Of a DNA stretch of 64,000 bases, positions 35,718 to 44,437 are shown piece by piece. How positions within the stretch are numbered: the stretch's first letter is position 1; the number at the start of each line of letters is the position of its first letter. The stretch lies in contig CP018783.1 of assembly GCA_002025645.1 (NCBI GenBank), positions 2,418,001 through 2,482,000 of the forward strand, given 5' to 3'. Both the position numbers and the translations under genes were made by a program. Origin of the DNA: Curtobacterium pusillum (GTDB lineage: Bacteria; Actinomycetota; Actinomycetes; Actinomycetales; Microbacteriaceae). A model generated the notes under the pieces. It saw only the letters and a list, made by a program, of their open reading frames with translations, had not been told where the DNA came from and searched no databases.

Positions 35718-36946
35718 CGCGTGCTCGGCCAGTCCGTCGTCAGGTAGGCCTCGACGGCGCGGTTCCGGAACGTGTACGGCTTCCCCCTCGTGATGATCCC
35801 CCGTACGGTGTCGAGGCGCTGCGACGTCGGGCCGATCTGCGTGGCCGAGCTCATCCCCATCCGGCTGGCGATCGTCGTCGCAGTGCGCTCGGGCGCCGGC
35901 AGGTCGGCCATCGCGTTCACGAACTCGTGCTCGCGCGCGGGCAGACGGTTCAGGATCCGCTCCACGTGCGCTGACGCTTCCCCCTCGGCTCCACGCCAAC
36001 CGGCGAGCACGTCGCGCTCCGTGATGGCGGGTGCAGACCCGGCGTTCCACGCCCGCTCACCCGCGAGTTGGAACAGGAACGGTTCTCCGCAGCACAGCGC
36101 CACGACGGCATCGGCCGCTTCCGGTTCCATCCGCACGGTCTCGAGGCCACCCTGGTCATCGGGGGTGTCCCATTCGTTCATGACGAACGGCTGCAGGGCT
36201 TCGCGGAGGTCGCCTTCGTCGAGCGCGGTGAGTGTCGTGGTCCGGAACCGCCTGGCGAAAGTCGCACCCTTCCGGGAACCCGCCATGTCCTCGAAGTCGG
36301 GCAGGCCGGTGAGGTAGACGGTGATGGGGAGGAAGCGTTTCAGGAGGACCCCGCCCGGCGCGCTCACCTCGGTCTCGTGGGTCAGCGCGTCGCCGAGCGC
36401 GATGAGGAGCTGTGACAGTGCGGCCTCGTCGGCGATGTTCTGCACTTCGTCGATGTGGATCACCACCACTACGTCCTGGTCGATGGCGGCGCGCCCGAGT
36501 TCGACGAGCAGTTCGTACAGTGCGGTGAACGGTTCGGTCCCGTCCGCGCCGCGGAGAGACAGCGAGAAACCCGACACGGCGACCTGTTCGACGCGATCGA
36601 GCAGCTGCAGCACGCGCTGCGTCGCGGTCGCGCGGAGTCCAGCGTGATCGGCGAGCCGGAGTACCGCGGAGGCGACCAGCTTCAGGGGGTCGGCGCCGGA
36701 CGGCATGCGCAGCTGCGGCGTCACCCAGTCGCCGGATCGTGCGGCATCGCGCGCGATGCGCCTGACCAGGCTCGACTTCCCCGTGCCAGGTTCACCGAGG
36801 ATCGTCCGGCCACGTTCGTAGAGTCCCGCACGGCGTCGTGGGCGGACGACGTCCCGCCAGTCGCTCAGTTGCTCGACACGCCCCGCCCACACATCGGGAA
36901 CGACGTCGGACCCCGGCTGGAACGGGTTCGTCAACGGCGTGCGCAT
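35714..36946 (-). CDS. AAA/STAND-like ATPase of ORC type with C-terminal winged-helix region
   Basis: A 410-residue P-loop ATPase. Walker A is GEPGTGKSS (51-59), Walker B VVVIHIDEVQ with Asp166/Glu167, a possible sensor in YLTGLPDF; the fold is the AAA_16/ORC-like group and the last 80 residues look like a helix-turn-helix (ERTATTIASRMGMSSATQIGPTSQRL) that could bind DNA. Function unknown. It is translationally coupled to a membrane protein. The start ATG at 36946 follows TAAATT by 7 nt, and an A/T-rich palindrome lies just upstream. Codon choice is less GC-biased than in neighbours, hinting at transfer. Confidence 0.8.
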   Translation of the reverse strand: MRTPLTNPFQPGSDVVPDVWAGRVEQLSDWRDVVRPRRRAGLYERGRTILGEPGTGKSSLVRRIARDAARSGDWVTPQLRMPSGADPLKLVASAVLRLADHAGLRATATQRVLQLLDRVEQVAVSGFSLSLRGADGTEPFTALYELLVELGRAAIDQDVVVVIHIDEVQNIADEAALSQLLIALGDALTHETEVSAPGGVLLKRFLPITVYLTGLPDFEDMAGSRKGATFARRFRTTTLTALDEGDLREALQPFVMNEWDTPDDQGGLETVRMEPEAADAVVALCCGEPFLFQLAGERAWNAGSAPAITERDVLAGWRGAEGEASAHVERILNRLPAREHEFVNAMADLPAPERTATTIASRMGMSSATQIGPTSQRLDTVRGIITRGKPYTFRNRAVEAYLTTDWPSTR

Positions 36947-36953
36947 GGCGGTA

Positions 36954-36992
36954 AATTTATCACGGGAAGGCGGCTCTTGATAAGTTTATCAA
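36954..36992 (-). promoter_or_regulatory. promoter with TTGATAA palindrome before the ATPase gene
   Basis: TTGATAA and TTATCAA form a perfect 7-bp inverted repeat with a 2-bp spacer (36977-36992); a half site TGATAAA overlaps the -10-like TAAATT at 36959-36954. A strong A/T island in GC-rich surroundings; likely an operator, perhaps for the ATPase's own helix-turn-helix. Confidence 0.6.
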
Positions 36993-36997
36993 AGCGC

Positions 36998-38332
36998 TCA
37001 CTCGGCCAAGACCGCCACATCGATCGCGGTACGGGTGATGCGTGCGGCGGCCCGGAGACCGGAGAGCAGCGCGCCGTGCACGGTCGCCGGGTCGTCCCCC
37101 CACGTGGCCTCGCCGGCGAACTGCACGCGGCCGAACGGCGTGCCGAGCAGGTCGTGGTCGTCCGGTGACGCTCCGACGTGCAGGTACGAGTACGACCCCT
37201 TCGCGAACGGGTCGGCCGCCCACCGCGTGATCCGCACGGCCTCGGGCGCCGGCACGACCGGTCCGAACGCGTGGCGCAGTGCGGCGACGGCCTCGGCGAC
37301 GATCGCCTCGTCGGCGAGCGTCTCGAGTCGTCGGGCTCCCGAGCCGCCGACGAGCGCCGCGAGCACGGGTTCACCGGTCACCCGGGACATGTCGTACCAG
37401 GAGTGCCAGTCGACCCCGGCGGGACCCTGCTGACGGACCACCCAGTCGCCACCCCAGAACACTTCGGGGAACCGGAGGAACACCTTGTCGTAGACGCCCA
37501 TCCCGAGTCGGTCGAGGGCGCCGGCGGCCGGTCCGGACACCGGCGGCGTGAACGCGACGTCGCCGGCCTGCAGGACCCCGAGCGGGACGGTCACGATCGC
37601 GTGCGCGGCCGAGACGGTCGACCCGTCTGCGAGTCCCACGGCGACCCCGGTGTCCGTCGACGACACCGACCGCACGACCGACGACAGCCGGACGTCGAGC
37701 CCGGCGGCGAGGGCCGCGGCGTACTGCCCGTACCCGCCGGGGAAGACGACCTCGTCCCCGGCGACGTGCTCCTCCTCGAGCCCGTGCGCGTCGAGGTCGG
37801 TGACCGGGGCGCCGCAGAGGTCCTCCGAGCGGTGCGCCGCGTACTCCTGGACCCGGTCGGCCCGGGCACCGGACCAGCCGAGGGCCGACACGACGGACGC
37901 GACGACCTCGGCGTACGAGGTCCCGGGGGCAGCGTCGGCGACGGCACGGTCCAGCGCCGCGTCCACCGTGTGCAGGTCGGCGACGAACGACGCCGCGGCG
38001 GCACCGGACAGGGGTTCGCCCGACGGGTCGTGCCAGGCGATCGGTCGGCCGTCGAACTGGAAGCTGCCGACGGTGAACTCGACGGTCTCGATCCCGAAGG
38101 ACGCCGCCAGCGACCACAGCGGGTTGCCGTCGATGCCGTGGATCCAGGACGCTCCGAGGTCGACCGGCACGCCCAGCTCGGTGTCGGTCCAGGTGCGCCC
38201 GCCGATGCGGTCGCGGGCTTCGAGAACGACGACGGACCGACCGGCGCGTGTCAGCGCCCGGGCGGCGGCGAGACCGGAGACCCCGGCCCCCACGACGACG
38301 ACGTCCGTGTCGTGGTCAGCAGGATTCGTCAT
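36998..38332 (-). CDS. flavin monoamine oxidase family protein (second amine oxidase)
   Basis: FAD amine oxidase of 444 residues: dinucleotide site VVVVGAGVSGLAAARAL, then LEARDRIGGRTWTD, GASWIHGIDGNPLW, and the C-terminal FAD segment VQFAGEATWGDDPATVHGALLSGLRAA. The GASWIHG/ATWGDDPATVHGA pattern is closer to polyamine oxidases acting on spermidine/spermine than to putrescine oxidase. Start ATG at 38332 overlaps the stop of the upstream FAD gene by one base (TGATG). Last gene of the leftward Lrp-aminotransferase-oxidase operon; products would feed the divergent aldehyde dehydrogenase. Confidence 0.87.
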   Translation of the reverse strand: MTNPADHDTDVVVVGAGVSGLAAARALTRAGRSVVVLEARDRIGGRTWTDTELGVPVDLGASWIHGIDGNPLWSLAASFGIETVEFTVGSFQFDGRPIAWHDPSGEPLSGAAAASFVADLHTVDAALDRAVADAAPGTSYAEVVASVVSALGWSGARADRVQEYAAHRSEDLCGAPVTDLDAHGLEEEHVAGDEVVFPGGYGQYAAALAAGLDVRLSSVVRSVSSTDTGVAVGLADGSTVSAAHAIVTVPLGVLQAGDVAFTPPVSGPAAGALDRLGMGVYDKVFLRFPEVFWGGDWVVRQQGPAGVDWHSWYDMSRVTGEPVLAALVGGSGARRLETLADEAIVAEAVAALRHAFGPVVPAPEAVRITRWAADPFAKGSYSYLHVGASPDDHDLLGTPFGRVQFAGEATWGDDPATVHGALLSGLRAAARITRTAIDVAVLAE

Positions 38333-39696
38333 CAGTGGCCTCCTGTGAGTGGTGCCATCAGTCGTGCGGCCAGGCTCGGCCGTCCGGTCAGTGCTTCCTC
38401 GCGGTCGGCCAGGTCGGTCCCCACGAGCCCGGCGTTCGCGCCGAGGAACCGGAGCGGCTCCGGCTCCCAGTCCGGCGAACGGTGGTTCACCCAGGGCAGC
38501 GCCGTCAGCGGTGAGGACTCCCCACGCACGAGGTCGGCGAGGGTCCGGCCGGCCAGGTTCGTGGTGGAGAGCCCGTCGCCCACGTACCCGCTCGCGGTCC
38601 CCACGTGTCCGTCCCACGTGACCGACGCGCACCAGTCGCGGGGGACACCGAGCGGGCCGCCCCAGGTGTGGGTGACGGGGGCGTCGGCCACGGCTGGGAA
38701 CAGGTCGACGAGCGCCGAGCGGAGGTGCGCGAAGACGCGCGGCACCCGGTCGTACCCCGCCGTGATCGACGACCCCCAGTGGTACCGGGCGCCCCGGCCG
38801 CCGAACGCGAGGCGGTCGTCCGCGGTCCGCTGGCCGTAGACGAGCAGGTGCCGGTAGTCCGAGAAGGTCTGCCCGTGCTCCAGGCCGATGCGGTCCCACA
38901 CCGCGGACGGCAGCGGTGCGGTCGCGATCATGAGCGAGTACAGCGGCAGGATCCGCCGCCGTGTCTGCGCGAGCTGCGCACCGTACCCCTCGACCGCGAT
39001 CCCCACGGCACCGGCCGAGACGGTCCCTCGTGTCGTGACCACACGCCCTGGAGCCCACGACACGGCGGGCGTGTGCTCCGCGATCCGGACGCCCCGTGCC
39101 TCCAGGGCGGCCGCCAGGCCACGCACCAACGCTGCGGGCTGGACGCGCGCGCAGTCCGGGGTCCACGCGACGCCGGCCGAACCGGCCGCGTCGCCCGGGC
39201 GACCGTCGCGGTACGTCATGTCGTCGCCCCACGCGGCGGACGAGTCGACCTCGGCGCGCGCTGCGCGCTCCTGCACGGCGGAGCGGGCGTAGAGGACGGT
39301 CCCGCCCTTGACGAAGTCGCAGTCGACCTCGGCTTCGGACGCGGCGCGTCCGACCTCGTCGACGGTGTCGCGCATCGCGGCGCGCAGGGCGAGGGCCGCG
39401 TCGCGGCCGTGCTCCTCGGCGATCGAGGCGGCGGAGCGCGGGAACAGGGCGGAGCACCAACCCCCGTTGCGTCCGGACGCGCCGAACCCCGCGATCTCGC
39501 GTTCCACGACGACGATCTGGAGGCGCGGGTCGGCCTGGTGCAGGTACCACGCGGTCCAGAGACCCGTCAGTCCAGCCCCGACGATGCACACGTCCGCCGT
39601 GGTGTCGCCGTCGAGCGGCTGCCGGGGCGTCAGGTCGTCGCGTCCGGAGGACACGAGCGCGTCGAGCCAGAACGAGACGCCCCGGTAGCCGGTCAC
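38332..39696 (-). CDS. DAO-family FAD-dependent oxidoreductase, PuuB-like
   Basis: A 454-residue FAD oxidoreductase of the glycine oxidase/DAO fold: CIVGAGLTGLWTAWYL dinucleotide site (about 35-50), VVVEREIAGFGASGRNGGWCSALFP, and the C-terminal YVGDGLSTTNLAGRTLADLV. The GASGRNGG motif is that of gamma-glutamylputrescine oxidase and related amine-oxidising enzymes. GTG start at 39696 lies 2 nt after the aminotransferase stop; alternative upstream in-frame starts would overlap that gene. Likely oxidises a polyamine or derivative in this cluster. Confidence 0.85.
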   Translation of the reverse strand: MTGYRGVSFWLDALVSSGRDDLTPRQPLDGDTTADVCIVGAGLTGLWTAWYLHQADPRLQIVVVEREIAGFGASGRNGGWCSALFPRSAASIAEEHGRDAALALRAAMRDTVDEVGRAASEAEVDCDFVKGGTVLYARSAVQERAARAEVDSSAAWGDDMTYRDGRPGDAAGSAGVAWTPDCARVQPAALVRGLAAALEARGVRIAEHTPAVSWAPGRVVTTRGTVSAGAVGIAVEGYGAQLAQTRRRILPLYSLMIATAPLPSAVWDRIGLEHGQTFSDYRHLLVYGQRTADDRLAFGGRGARYHWGSSITAGYDRVPRVFAHLRSALVDLFPAVADAPVTHTWGGPLGVPRDWCASVTWDGHVGTASGYVGDGLSTTNLAGRTLADLVRGESSPLTALPWVNHRSPDWEPEPLRFLGANAGLVGTDLADREEALTGRPSLAARLMAPLTGGH

Positions 39697-39698
39697 GG

Positions 39699-41129
39699 TC
39701 AGATCTTCGACGCGGCCTCGGACAGCACGCTCCGCAGGATCGAGGTGATCTCGCGGAACTCCGGCTGCCCGATGGTGAGCGGCGGAGCGAGCTGCACGAC
39801 CGGGTCGCCACGGTCGTCGGCGCGGCAGTACAACCCGGCGTCGAACAGCGCCTTGGAGAGGAACCCGCGGAGTAGGCGCTCCGACTCGTCGTCGTCGAAG
39901 GTCGTCTTCGTGGCCTTGTCCTTCACGAGCTCGATGCCGTAGAAGTACCCGGCGCCGCGGACGTCGCCGACGATGGGCAGGTCGAGCAGGGTGTCGAGCT
40001 CGGCCTTGAAGAGCGGGGCGTTCTGCTGGACGTTCTGCAGAAGACCCTCTTCCTCGAAGATGTCGAGGTTCTCCATCGCGACGGCGGCCGAGACCGGGTG
40101 CCCGCCGAACGTGTAGCCGTGGTAGAACGTCGTGTCGCCCTTCGAGAACGGCTCGAACAGCTTGTCGCTGATGATCGTCGCGCCGATGGGGGAGTACCCG
40201 GAGGTCATCGCCTTCGCGCAGGTGATCATGTCCGGCACGAAGTCGTACGTGTCGCACGCGAACATCGTGCCGATGCGGCCGAACGCGCAGATGACCTCGT
40301 CGGAGACCAGCAGGACGTCGTACTCGTCGCAGATCTCGCGGACCCGCTGGAAGTACCCGGGCGGCGGGGTGAAGCAGCCGCCGGAGTTCTGCACGGGCTC
40401 GAGGAAGACCGCGGCGACGGTGTCCGGGCCCTCGAACTCGATCATCTCGCGGATGCGCTCGGCCGCCCAGAAGCCGAACTCCTCCTCGCTCTCGCCGGCG
40501 AAGCCCATCTCGGCCGCGCGGTAGTAGTTCGTGTTCGGGACGCGGAAGCCACCGGGGGCGAGCGGCTCGAACATCTGCTTCATCGCCGGGATGCCGGTGA
40601 TCGCGAGCGCGCCCTGCGGGGTGCCGTGGTAGGCGACTGCGCGGGAGATCACCTTGTGCTTCATCGGCTTGCCGCGGAGCTTCCAGTAGTACTTCGCGAG
40701 CTTGAACGCGGTCTCGACGGCCTCGCCGCCACCGGTCGAGAAGAACACCTTGTTGAGGTCGCCCGGCGCGTGGTCCGCCAGGCGGTCCGCGAGCTCGATC
40801 GCCGCGGGGTGCGCGTACGACCAGATCGGGAAGAACGACAGCGTCTCGGCCTGCTTCGCGGCCATCTCGGCCAGACGCTTCCGGCCGTGCCCGGCGGCGA
40901 CGACGAACAGGCCGGAGAGCCCGTCGATGTAGCCCTTGCCGTGGCTGTCGTAGACGTGGTGCCCCTCGCCACGGACCATGATCGGCACGTCGGCGCCGGC
41001 CTGGTTCGCACCGTGCCGGGCGAAGTGCATCCACAGGTGGTCGCGGGACTTCTGCTGCAGGGCGGCATCGTCGACCGGGGCGAACGGGTCGTAGGAGCCG
41101 AGGCGGGTGGTCTGGTCGGACATGGTCAT
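39699..41129 (-). CDS. class III aminotransferase, putrescine/polyamine-pyruvate type
   Basis: PLP enzyme of 476 residues: GEGHHVYDSHGKGYIDGLSGLFVVAAGHG, FSTGGGEAVETAFKLAKYYW, AYHGTPQGALAITG, FLEPVQNSGGCFTPPPGYF, VSDEVICAFGRIGTMF and the PLP-lysine segment MITCAKAMTSGYSPIGATI, all seen in SpuC-type putrescine and omega-amino acid transaminases (segments quoted only in part). It would turn putrescine into 4-aminobutanal. Start at 41129 overlaps the lrp-like stop (ATGA); a second Met two codons on is possible. Distinct from gabT. Confidence 0.9.
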   Translation of the reverse strand: MTMSDQTTRLGSYDPFAPVDDAALQQKSRDHLWMHFARHGANQAGADVPIMVRGEGHHVYDSHGKGYIDGLSGLFVVAAGHGRKRLAEMAAKQAETLSFFPIWSYAHPAAIELADRLADHAPGDLNKVFFSTGGGEAVETAFKLAKYYWKLRGKPMKHKVISRAVAYHGTPQGALAITGIPAMKQMFEPLAPGGFRVPNTNYYRAAEMGFAGESEEEFGFWAAERIREMIEFEGPDTVAAVFLEPVQNSGGCFTPPPGYFQRVREICDEYDVLLVSDEVICAFGRIGTMFACDTYDFVPDMITCAKAMTSGYSPIGATIISDKLFEPFSKGDTTFYHGYTFGGHPVSAAVAMENLDIFEEEGLLQNVQQNAPLFKAELDTLLDLPIVGDVRGAGYFYGIELVKDKATKTTFDDDESERLLRGFLSKALFDAGLYCRADDRGDPVVQLAPPLTIGQPEFREITSILRSVLSEAASKI

Positions 41130-41596
41130 CGCGTTCCCCAGTCGTAGAGCTGTTTGCGGAGTTGCAGGTAGACGAAGGTCTCGGTGGCGGTCACGCCCGG
41201 GATGGCCCGGATCGTGCCGTTGAGCAGCTCGATGAGGTCGTCGTCGTCCTCGCAGACGACCTCCACCATGAGGTCGAAGCTGCCGGCCGTCATCACGAGG
41301 TAGTCGACCGCCGGGAGCTGCTCGAGCGCGTCGGCCACCTTGCGGGTGTCGCCGTTCACGCGGATGCCGATCATCGCCTGCCGGTGGAAGCCGAGCTGCA
41401 TGGGGTCGGTGACCGCGACGATCTGCATGACGCCGGTCTCGGTGAGCTTCTGGACGCGCTGCCGGACCGCCGCCTCGCTGAGACCGACGGCCTTGCCGAT
41501 CTCGCCGTACGGACGGCGCCCGTCCGCCTGGAGTTGCTCGATGATCCGCTTCGAGGTGTCGTCGATCGGTCCGGGACGTCGTGGTGCTGCCGCCAT
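41126..41596 (-). CDS. Lrp/AsnC-family transcriptional regulator
   Basis: A 156-residue regulator with an N-terminal winged helix (about 12-58: SKRIIEQLQADGRRPYGEIGKAVGLSEAAVRQRVQKL in parts) and C-terminal RAM/AsnC effector domain (IGIRVNGDTRKVADALEQLP, TAGSFDLMVEV). Such proteins bind amino acids as oligomers. It is first in the leftward polyamine operon and diverges from the dehydrogenase-potABCD unit, so it probably controls both. ATG at 41596 is chosen for the normal short N-terminus; the frame is open further up to 41692 without support. Confidence 0.9.
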   Translation of the reverse strand: MAAAPRRPGPIDDTSKRIIEQLQADGRRPYGEIGKAVGLSEAAVRQRVQKLTETGVMQIVAVTDPMQLGFHRQAMIGIRVNGDTRKVADALEQLPAVDYLVMTAGSFDLMVEVVCEDDDDLIELLNGTIRAIPGVTATETFVYLQLRKQLYDWGTR

Positions 41597-41635
41597 GCCG
41601 CACAGCATTGCAGTGACCTTCGCGAGAAAGCAAGG

Positions 41636-41677
41636 GATTTCGTTGTGAACACCGTGTTTCGCGACGATTTCCGTTGT
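41636..41677. promoter_or_regulatory. direct repeats in the lrp-like / aldehyde dehydrogenase gap
   Basis: GATTTCGTTGT (41636-41646) and GATTTCCGTTGT (41666-41677) are near-identical direct repeats 30 bp apart, about three helical turns, in a T-rich stretch. A likely binding array for the adjacent Lrp-type regulator. Confidence 0.5.
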
Positions 41678-41742
41678 TACGGTTCTCCACAACCTGCGGA
41701 TTCTTCTTCCGTGCCACCGGATTCCGTGCCAGTATCGCCGCC

Positions 41743-43197
41743 ATGCTGGACACGACGAAGACAGCGACGGAGACGCACGAGGTGCGCAACTTCGTCGGGG
41801 GCACGTCCGTCGAGTCGCGTGCCGACAGCGCGTTCGACCTGGTCGACCCGACGACCGAGCGGGTCTACGGCACCTCGCCCGTGTCGACCGCGGCCGACGT
41901 CGATGCCGCGTTCACGGCCGCGGGCACGGCGTTCGCGACCTGGCGCCGCACCACCCCCGGGGAACGCCAGCTCGCGCTCTTCCGGATCGCCGACGCGGTG
42001 GAGCAGCGGGCCGAGGAGTTCGCCGACCTCGAGTCGCTCGACACCGGGAAGCCCCGCGCCACCCTGGTCGAGGACGAGATCCTGCTGTCCGTCGACCAGA
42101 TCCGGTTCTTCGCCGGGGCTGCCCGGAACCTCGAGGGGCGCAGCGCCGGCGAGTACATGCCCGACCACACCTCGTTCGTCCGCCGTGAGCCGATCGGCGT
42201 CGTCGCCCAGGTCACCCCGTGGAACTACCCGCTCAACATGGCGGTGTGGAAGTTCGCCCCGGCGCTCGCCGCGGGGAACACGACCGTCCTCAAGCCGAGC
42301 GACACCACGCCGCTCTCCACCCTGCTCCTCGCCGAGGTCGCCGCCGAGTTCCTGCCGCCGGGCGTCCTCAACGTCGTCGTGGGGGACCGCACCACCGGCG
42401 CCGCCATGATCGACCACCCGACGCCGCAGCTCGTGTCCATCACGGGCTCCGTCCGCGCCGGCATGGAAGTGGCCCGCGCCGCCGCAGGGGACCTGAAGCG
42501 CACGCACCTCGAGCTCGGCGGCAAGGCCCCGGTGATCGTGTTCGACGACGCGGACATCCCGTCAGCGGTCGCGGGCATCGTCGCCGCCGGGTTCTTCAAC
42601 GCCGGGCAGGACTGCACCGCCGCCACCCGCCTGCTCGTGCAGGACGGCATCCACGACGAGTTCGTGTCCGCGCTCGCCGAAGCCGCCCGGGCGGACGCGC
42701 AGACCGGCCCGGACGCGCCCACCCCGTACTTCGGCCCGGTGAACAACGCGAACCAGCTCGCCCACGTCCAGTCCTTCGTCGACACGCTCCCCGACCACGC
42801 CTCGATCGCACTCGGCGGCAGTCGTGTCGGTGACCGCGGCTACTTCCACCAGGCCACGATCGTCTCGGGGCTGCGGCAGGACGACCGCGCCGTGCAGCAG
42901 GAGATCTTCGGCCCGGTGCAGACGGTGCAGCGCTTCTCCACCGAGGACGAGGCACTCCGCTGGGCGAACGGCGTCGAGTACGGCCTGGCGAGCTCGGTGT
43001 GGACGACGGACCACGGGCGGGCCATGCGCTTCGCCCGTGACCTCGACTTCGGCTGCGTGTGGATCAACACCCACATCCCGATCGTGGCCGAGATGCCGCA
43101 CGGCGGCTTCAAGCACTCCGGCTACGGCAAGGACCTGTCGCAGTACGGCTTCGACGACTACACCCGCATCAAGCACGTCATGTCCTACATCGCCTGA
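41743..43197 (+). CDS. gamma-aminobutyraldehyde dehydrogenase
   Basis: Aldehyde dehydrogenase of 484 residues expected to oxidise 4-aminobutanal to GABA. Motifs: VTPWNYPLNMAVWKFAPALAAG, KPSDTTPLST, SITGSVRAGMEVA, Glu in LELGGKAPVIVF, Cys in NAGQDCTAATRLL, and the PuuC/PatD-like ending HIPIVAEMPHGGFKHSGYGKDLSQY. Start at ATG 41743 (MLDTTKTATE). It leads the rightward unit with the polyamine transporter, 52 bp ahead of potA, linking uptake to oxidation. Confidence 0.92.
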   Translation: MLDTTKTATETHEVRNFVGGTSVESRADSAFDLVDPTTERVYGTSPVSTAADVDAAFTAAGTAFATWRRTTPGERQLALFRIADAVEQRAEEFADLESLDTGKPRATLVEDEILLSVDQIRFFAGAARNLEGRSAGEYMPDHTSFVRREPIGVVAQVTPWNYPLNMAVWKFAPALAAGNTTVLKPSDTTPLSTLLLAEVAAEFLPPGVLNVVVGDRTTGAAMIDHPTPQLVSITGSVRAGMEVARAAAGDLKRTHLELGGKAPVIVFDDADIPSAVAGIVAAGFFNAGQDCTAATRLLVQDGIHDEFVSALAEAARADAQTGPDAPTPYFGPVNNANQLAHVQSFVDTLPDHASIALGGSRVGDRGYFHQATIVSGLRQDDRAVQQEIFGPVQTVQRFSTEDEALRWANGVEYGLASSVWTTDHGRAMRFARDLDFGCVWINTHIPIVAEMPHGGFKHSGYGKDLSQYGFDDYTRIKHVMSYIA

Positions 43198-43249
43198 CCC
43201 AGCGACGACACCGAGCCCGACCCGAGCAGCACCAGTAGCAGGAGGCACC

Positions 43250-44437
43250 ATGGCAGTGACCGGCACCTTCGCCGAATCGGGAGCCGATCTCCGGCTCGAA
43301 CAGATCACCAAGTCCTTCCCCGGGCACACCGCGGTCGACGCGCTCGACCTGACCGTCCCCGCGGGGTCGTTCTTCGCCCTGCTCGGCCCCTCCGGCTGCG
43401 GGAAGACCACGACGCTGCGGCTCGTCGCCGGGCTCGAGGAACCCACGAGCGGCACGATCACGATCGGCGGGCGGGACGTCACCGACACGAAGCCGTACCA
43501 GCGGCCGGTCAACACGGTGTTCCAGAACTACGCGCTGTTCCCGCACATGAGCGTCCTCGACAACGTCGCGTTCGGGTTGAAGCGCCGCCGGATCCCGGAC
43601 CCGATGACGAAGGCGCGCGAGGCCCTGCACCTGGTCGAGCTCGACGACTCCTCGAACAAGCGTCCCGCCCAGCTCTCCGGCGGCATGCAGCAGCGCGTCG
43701 CCCTCGCCCGGGCGATCGTGAACCGGCCGGCGCTGCTCCTGCTCGACGAACCGCTCGGCGCGCTTGACCTGAAGCTCCGGCACCAGATGCAGCTCGAGCT
43801 GAAGACGATCCAGGCTGACGTCGGGCTGACCTTCCTGCACGTCACCCACGACCAAGAGGAAGCGATGACGATGGCCGACACGGTCGCCGTCATGAACGGC
43901 GGCCGCATCGAGCAGATGGGCAGCCCCCAGGACCTGTACGAGCTGCCCCGGACCGCGTTCGTCGCGAACTTCCTCGGCCAGTCGAACCTGCTCGAGGGCG
44001 AGGTCCGCGGCACCGAGGGCGGCCTGCTCGTGGTCGCGACAGGGGCCGGTACCCTCGCCGTCCCGGCTGCGCGTGCCGTCGCGACGTCCGGCCGCGTGGT
44101 CGTCGGCGTCCGGCCGGAGAAGCTCAAGATCCGCACCGCCGAGCCGGCGCACGAGGCCGGCCGCAACATCCTCGGCCCGGGTCGCGTCGTCGACGTCTCG
44201 TTCTCCGGCGTCAGCACCCAGTACCTCGTCGACGTCCCCGGCGCGGGTCGCGTCTCGGTCTTCGCGCAGAACTCGAAGGGCGGGCCGCGGATCGCGGCCG
44301 GCACCGAGGTCTGGCTCACGTGGGGCGTCGACCACGGTTTCGGCCTGGAGGCGCACCCCGCGTCCGACGCGACCGTCACCGCCGGAGCCGACCCGCGCCT
44401 CCAGTCCGCACCCGCCACGGCAGGAGCCGTCGCGTGA
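43250..44437 (+). CDS. potA: spermidine/putrescine ABC transporter ATP-binding protein
   Basis: ATPase of 395 residues powering polyamine import. Walker A GPSGCGKTT (about 44-52), Q-loop FQNYALFPHM, signature LSGGMQQRVALARAI, Walker B LLLLDEPLGALD, His in LHVTHDQEEAM; a C-terminal TOBE domain (about 285-380) is the regulatory part of MOI/CUT1-type ATPases. AGCAGGAGG precedes the ATG. The last 30 codons contain a facing pair of the CTGGAGGCGC repeat. The stop overlaps the binding-protein start as GTGA. Confidence 0.93.
   Translation: MAVTGTFAESGADLRLEQITKSFPGHTAVDALDLTVPAGSFFALLGPSGCGKTTTLRLVAGLEEPTSGTITIGGRDVTDTKPYQRPVNTVFQNYALFPHMSVLDNVAFGLKRRRIPDPMTKAREALHLVELDDSSNKRPAQLSGGMQQRVALARAIVNRPALLLLDEPLGALDLKLRHQMQLELKTIQADVGLTFLHVTHDQEEAMTMADTVAVMNGGRIEQMGSPQDLYELPRTAFVANFLGQSNLLEGEVRGTEGGLLVVATGAGTLAVPAARAVATSGRVVVGVRPEKLKIRTAEPAHEAGRNILGPGRVVDVSFSGVSTQYLVDVPGAGRVSVFAQNSKGGPRIAAGTEVWLTWGVDHGFGLEAHPASDATVTAGADPRLQSAPATAGAVA
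44342..44407. repeat. REP-like repeat pair inside the 3' end of potA
   Basis: GGCCTGGAGGCGC (44342-44354) faces GCGCCTCCAGTCC (44395-44407); perfect 10-bp core arms with about 40 bp between. Both arms are translated (peptides GLEAH and PRLQS). Confidence 0.55.

Noticed and set aside
39518-39533. CTGGAGGCGCGGG inside the PuuB-like gene as another repeat copy
   Set aside because: No inverted partner, central coding position and natural codons for the peptide; chance is sufficient in this composition.
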